Shown piece after piece: positions 5,807 through 8,185 of a stretch of 8,185 nucleotides of DNA (positions are counted from its first letter, which is position 1; each line of letters opens with the position of its first letter). The notes below the pieces were generated by a model. That model was not told where the DNA came from. It worked only from the letters and a program-made list of their open reading frames with translations, and ran no database searches. Source of the stretch: Verrucomicrobia bacterium UBA3063 (GTDB taxonomy: Bacteria; Verrucomicrobiota; Verrucomicrobiia; Methylacidiphilales; Verrucolacustridaceae). Position numbers and translations under genes: made by a program. The stretch covers positions 4,386-12,570 of the forward strand of contig DFCD01000157.1 of the NCBI GenBank assembly GCA_002366885.1, in the 5' to 3' direction.

Positions 5807-6553
5807 TCAATCGTTCCAGATTTTGTCGAAGACGTAGGTGAAACCGACAAAACCGCCGTAGGCATTGACGCCCTGATTCCGGGCGGAAGTGTTGGCGTTG
5901 GAGATGTGCTGGAAGGCGCCTTCGATGTTGAAGGTCCAGTTTTTGTCCAAGAGAAACCTCAGGCCGCCGGCAAACTGCGGGGTAAATTCCACATTGGCGC
6001 CGATGGCGTCCTGGTCGGACCAGTTCCGGGCGTTGGTATAGATGACCCCGGCACCGCCCTGAATGTAGGGGACGACGATCCAATCGGGCTGGACGAAATT
6101 ATAGCGAATCAGCGCGGTGGCACCGACCATGTAGGTGCCGAAGCTGTACCAAACATAGGAACCGGTGGCCTCGAGAATCGCCTCAAAGGAACCGCGCAGG
6201 GGATCATTAATGCCTGCTTGGGGGCCCCAAGCATCGGGGGAGTCGAGAATCCAACCCAAGCGAACGTTGTTTTGCTGGTAGTTGTAGACTGGAACCACAG
6301 GACCGATACCGGAAGGCGAGAACATAGCACCGGTCATGAATTCGAGGGTGATCCGGTCTTCCACGAAAATATAGGATGCAAGGTCATCATTTTTAGGGGT
6401 TTGAGATGAAGTAGAGGCTTTCGAATCCGTGGTGGAAGCGGAGATATCCCCATCTCCGGCCATGGCAGGACAAATTGTTAACAAACCTGCAAATAAGATG
6501 GAAATATCCCTAAGGGTACGAGACTGCCTTTCAAACTTGCCTCCGAGGTGCAT
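5807..6553 (-). CDS. PagL-like acyloxyacyl hydrolase (lipid A deacylase family), outer-membrane beta-barrel
   Basis: The 248-residue product begins with a Sec signal: basic n-region (KFERQSRTLR), hydrophobic ISILFAGLLTI, likely cleavage after AMA near residue 32. A Ser/Thr-rich linker follows to about residue 56. The rest alternates as in a small eight-stranded outer-membrane barrel with many aromatic and Gly residues. The motif GAFQHISNAN places His216 and Ser218 as the His-x-Ser pair of PagL, which removes the 3-O-acyl chain of lipid A. At +14 from the His, where P. aeruginosa PagL has its catalytic Glu140, this protein has Asn230 if ungapped, so activity is unproven. The first third is markedly AT-rich: by hand count 6481-6540 is about 42% GC and 6361-6420 about 40%, against about 70% at 4141-4200 in nagZ. 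The start is nine bases after the ruvX stop, suggesting one transcript, though no Shine-Dalgarno is seen. Confidence 0.78.
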   Translation of the reverse strand: MHLGGKFERQSRTLRDISILFAGLLTICPAMAGDGDISASTTDSKASTSSQTPKNDDLASYIFVEDRITLEFMTGAMFSPSGIGPVVPVYNYQQNNVRLGWILDSPDAWGPQAGINDPLRGSFEAILEATGSYVWYSFGTYMVGATALIRYNFVQPDWIVVPYIQGGAGVIYTNARNWSDQDAIGANVEFTPQFAGGLRFLLDKNWTFNIEGAFQHISNANTSARNQGVNAYGGFVGFTYVFDKIWND

Positions 6554-6562
6554 CGATTTTGA

Positions 6563-6985
6563 CTAGGGATTGGATTGGGTACGGTCAAGGAATTGTTGGA
6601 GGATGAGAGTCGCTGCGGCGCTATCAACCTTTTGGCGCAACTCCTTCTGGTTCAATCCGAAACCGGAAAGATCGCGGCTGGCTTGGCGGGTGGTGAGGCG
6701 TTCGTCCTGGGCGAAAATTTTTGCGGAAATCTGGGCCTCCATTTCCGCGATGAATTGGCGGACTTTTTCCGCCGAGGGCCCGTAAGAGCCATCCATATTT
6801 CTGGGCAGACCGATGACGATGGATTCCACGCCATGGAGCTGGATCAACTCGTTGAGTTTGGCGGTGACTTCGCGGGTCCGGGTGTTTTCCAGGCAGGGTA
6901 ACGGGGAGGCCAATGTGCCGGTGGGGTCGGAGAGGGCCAGGCCGATCCGGCGGGTGCCGAAGTCGATGCCCAGGATCCGGCTCAC
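6563..6985 (-). CDS. ruvX: RuvX/YqgF family RuvC-like nuclease (putative Holliday junction resolvase, pre-16S rRNA processing)
   Basis: The 140-residue product has the size and all motifs of the YqgF family: GIDFGTRRIGLALSD (6-20), VIGLPRNMDGSYG (57-69), AQDERLTT (92-99) and VDSAAATLILQQFL near the C-terminus. The acidic residues Asp8, Glu95 and Asp121 form the expected RuvC-like metal site. In E. coli the protein matures the 5' end of 16S rRNA; a role in recombination has also been proposed. The start is the GTG at 6985, which shares the sequence GTGA with the trpA stop (four-base overlap) and therefore is probably translated by coupling to trpA. It has no separate Shine-Dalgarno. The protein is cytoplasmic. 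Confidence 0.95.
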   Translation of the reverse strand: MSRILGIDFGTRRIGLALSDPTGTLASPLPCLENTRTREVTAKLNELIQLHGVESIVIGLPRNMDGSYGPSAEKVRQFIAEMEAQISAKIFAQDERLTTRQASRDLSGFGLNQKELRQKVDSAAATLILQQFLDRTQSNP

Positions 6986-7785
6986 GGGGAGTGGACGGCC
7001 TCGGCGATGGGACGGAGGAAGGAGGCGACCTCCGCGGCGAGCCCCGCGTTCCGGCCGATTTTCCCGATGCGGTCCACGATGGCGCTGCCCACGACAACGC
7101 CATCGGCCAGCCGGGCCACCTGTCCGGCCTGCTCGGGGTTGGAGATGCCGAAGCCAACGCAGACGGGAAGGGCGGTGGTTTTTTTGAGAAGCTCGACCCG
7201 CCCGGAAAGCGTGGCGGGGAGGCTTTTCTGCATTCCGGTGACCCCCTCGCGGGAGACGTAGTAGATGAAGCCGGAGGCGCGGCGGGTGATTTCCTTCAGG
7301 CGGGCTTCCGGAGTGGTGGGGGCCACGAGGACGATGCGGCGCAGGTCGGCGGAAGGAGGAAGATCCTGATCCGCCTCCTCGGGGGGCAAGTCGAGGAGCA
7401 GAAGTCCGTCAGCGCCGGCCTTGGCCGCGTCTTTTTCGAACTTTTCTCGGCCGTAGGCGAAAACGGGGTTGTAGTAGGTGAACAGGACAAGGGGGATATC
7501 GCATTTCTCCTTCCGCAACCGGGCAACGAGTTCCAGGACCTTGGGGAGGGTGGTGCCGGAATCCAGGGCCCGCTGGCAACCAAGCTGGTTGACGATGCCG
7601 TCGGCGAGGGGGTCGGAAAAGGGCACGCCCAACTCGACAAGATCGGCTCCCGCCTCCGCGAGGGCGGGGACGAGCCGTGCGGTCGATTCCAGATCCGGAT
7701 CGCCGGCGACCAGGTAGGCGACGAGGGCCTTGCGGTTTTTGGCGCGCAGGCCGGCGAACATCCGGTCGATGCGGTTGGTGGTCAT
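6982..7785 (-). CDS. trpA: Tryptophan synthase alpha subunit
   Basis: TrpA cleaves indole-3-glycerol phosphate to indole and glyceraldehyde 3-phosphate; the indole passes to TrpB. The 267-residue product matches E. coli TrpA (268). Catalytic Glu51 and Asp62 lie in VELGVPFSDPLADG (50-63), two positions later than E. coli Glu49 and Asp60. YYVSREGVTG, VGFGISNPEQ and GVVVGSAIV follow in order and build the phosphate-binding end of the barrel. The residue after DPLADG is Ile (DGIVNQ) rather than the common Pro (DGP). The frame is open upstream to 7902, but the ATG at 7785 gives the family N-terminus and leaves 34 bases after the birA stop; the longer form would run antisense-like through birA in another frame. 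An AGGA about ten bases upstream is a weak Shine-Dalgarno. No trpB lies directly upstream, so the trp genes are not in a standard trpBA order here. Confidence 0.96.
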   Translation of the reverse strand: MTTNRIDRMFAGLRAKNRKALVAYLVAGDPDLESTARLVPALAEAGADLVELGVPFSDPLADGIVNQLGCQRALDSGTTLPKVLELVARLRKEKCDIPLVLFTYYNPVFAYGREKFEKDAAKAGADGLLLLDLPPEEADQDLPPSADLRRIVLVAPTTPEARLKEITRRASGFIYYVSREGVTGMQKSLPATLSGRVELLKKTTALPVCVGFGISNPEQAGQVARLADGVVVGSAIVDRIGKIGRNAGLAAEVASFLRPIAEAVHSP

Positions 7786-7819
7786 GCCACCGGGAATCCT
7801 GCCAGAGCCGCGGGAGGGT

Positions 7820-8185
7820 TCACGCGGGAAAATCCACCTCGCCGGAGGCGAAGACCTTCCGGGAGCCATCGGCCAGAAGGAGATGGAGGTGCCCGGATTC
7901 ATCCACCTGATCCGCCACGCCCTCGAAATCCTCGTTGCCTTGGCGGATGCGGAGGAAATTGCCCTGCTGTTGCCAGCCGGCGCGAAAATCCCCGAGCATT
8001 GCGGCGGGATCCTGGTTCCAGCGGCTGGCCAGCGCCTTGAGGAACCCCGCCAGCATCGTTGCCCTGGGAACGAGCCGGCCGGATGCCTGGAGCAGGGAGA
8101 TGGCGCGGTTTTTCAGTGCGCGGGGAAAATCCGCGTCCTGCTGGCCGAGATTGAGGCCAAGACCGAGGATGGCGAGGGGGAGGCG
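7820..8185 (-). CDS. birA: Biotin--[acetyl-CoA-carboxylase] ligase, C-terminal part only
   Basis: BirA activates biotin with ATP and attaches it to the carrier domain of biotin-dependent carboxylases. The window holds the last 121 residues, continuous from the right edge to the TGA at 7822-7820; the N-terminal part with the biotin- and ATP-binding loops lies outside. Visible landmarks are LGLGLNLGQ (residues 7-15 of this fragment) followed by DFPRAL and AISLL, as in the end of the catalytic domain; FRAGWQQQGNF, matching the linker helix; and GVADQVDESGHLHLLLADG with SGEVDF, the small SH3-like C-terminal domain. Because the N-terminus is absent I cannot tell whether a DNA-binding repressor domain is present. 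A Met at 8056 is internal, not a start. It is the first visible gene of the series that continues into trpA. Confidence 0.88.
   Translation of the reverse strand, partial: RLPLAILGLGLNLGQQDADFPRALKNRAISLLQASGRLVPRATMLAGFLKALASRWNQDPAAMLGDFRAGWQQQGNFLRIRQGNEDFEGVADQVDESGHLHLLLADGSRKVFASGEVDFPA

Noticed and set aside
7786..7902. Upstream extension of trpA to 306 residues
   Set aside because: It overlaps the end of birA in a different frame; the ATG at 7785 matches the family N-terminus and length.
6913..8040. A 375-codon plus-strand open frame across ruvX, trpA and birA
   Set aside because: It runs antisense to three well-supported genes and has low-complexity Gly-rich composition without family motifs.
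1..8185. CRISPR array, insertion sequence, tRNA, rRNA or prophage
   Set aside because: I found no spaced direct repeats of CRISPR size, no transposase or terminal inverted repeats, no cloverleaf or rRNA-like stretch, and no phage structural genes.

Overview
The window is a GC-rich stretch of bacterial chromosome, densely packed with housekeeping genes. It encodes nine proteins, two of them cut by the window edges. The GC-rich coding sequence, the weak Shine-Dalgarno signals and the style of several proteins (the RecN GPHDHQ motif, the TrpA DGIVNQ motif, a PhnP-like hydrolase, an outer-membrane PagL-like protein) suggest a Gram-negative organism, possibly a Verrucomicrobiota (Opitutae-like) member. 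That placement is inference from remembered family patterns, not from a search.

Layout, left to right. A PhnP-type metallo-beta-lactamase-fold hydrolase (minus strand, 3' end beyond the left edge) diverges from recN (plus, 732-2405) across a 117-base gap. recN converges on a two-gene minus-strand unit: a RelE-fold small protein (3741-3370), then a SAM hydroxide adenosyltransferase-family protein (3365-2502) with a lipoprotein signal. A short hairpin plus T-run follows the unit. The unit diverges from a NagZ-type glycoside hydrolase family 3 gene (plus, 3820-4920), and a five-unit hexanucleotide repeat lies in the gap. nagZ converges on a minus-strand series running from the right edge: birA (3' part only), trpA, ruvX/yqgF, a PagL-like acyloxyacyl hydrolase, and truA about 100 bases further on.

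How the genes fit together. RecN (double-strand-break repair), RuvX/YqgF (RuvC-like nuclease, rRNA processing), TruA (tRNA pseudouridylation), TrpA (last stage of tryptophan synthesis), BirA (biotinylation of biotin-dependent carboxylases) and NagZ (peptidoglycan recycling) are ordinary core functions. trpA and ruvX share a GTGA stop/start overlap, and the RelE-like and SAM hydrolase genes are four bases apart, so each pair is probably translationally coupled.

I found no rRNA, tRNA, CRISPR array, insertion sequence or prophage, and no gene-free stretch longer than 117 bases. Nothing here is clearly a new defence or mobile system. The points most worth a second look are the apparently exported SAM hydrolase, its orphan RelE-like partner with a conserved-looking C-terminal tail, and the AAGTNN repeat in front of that pair.
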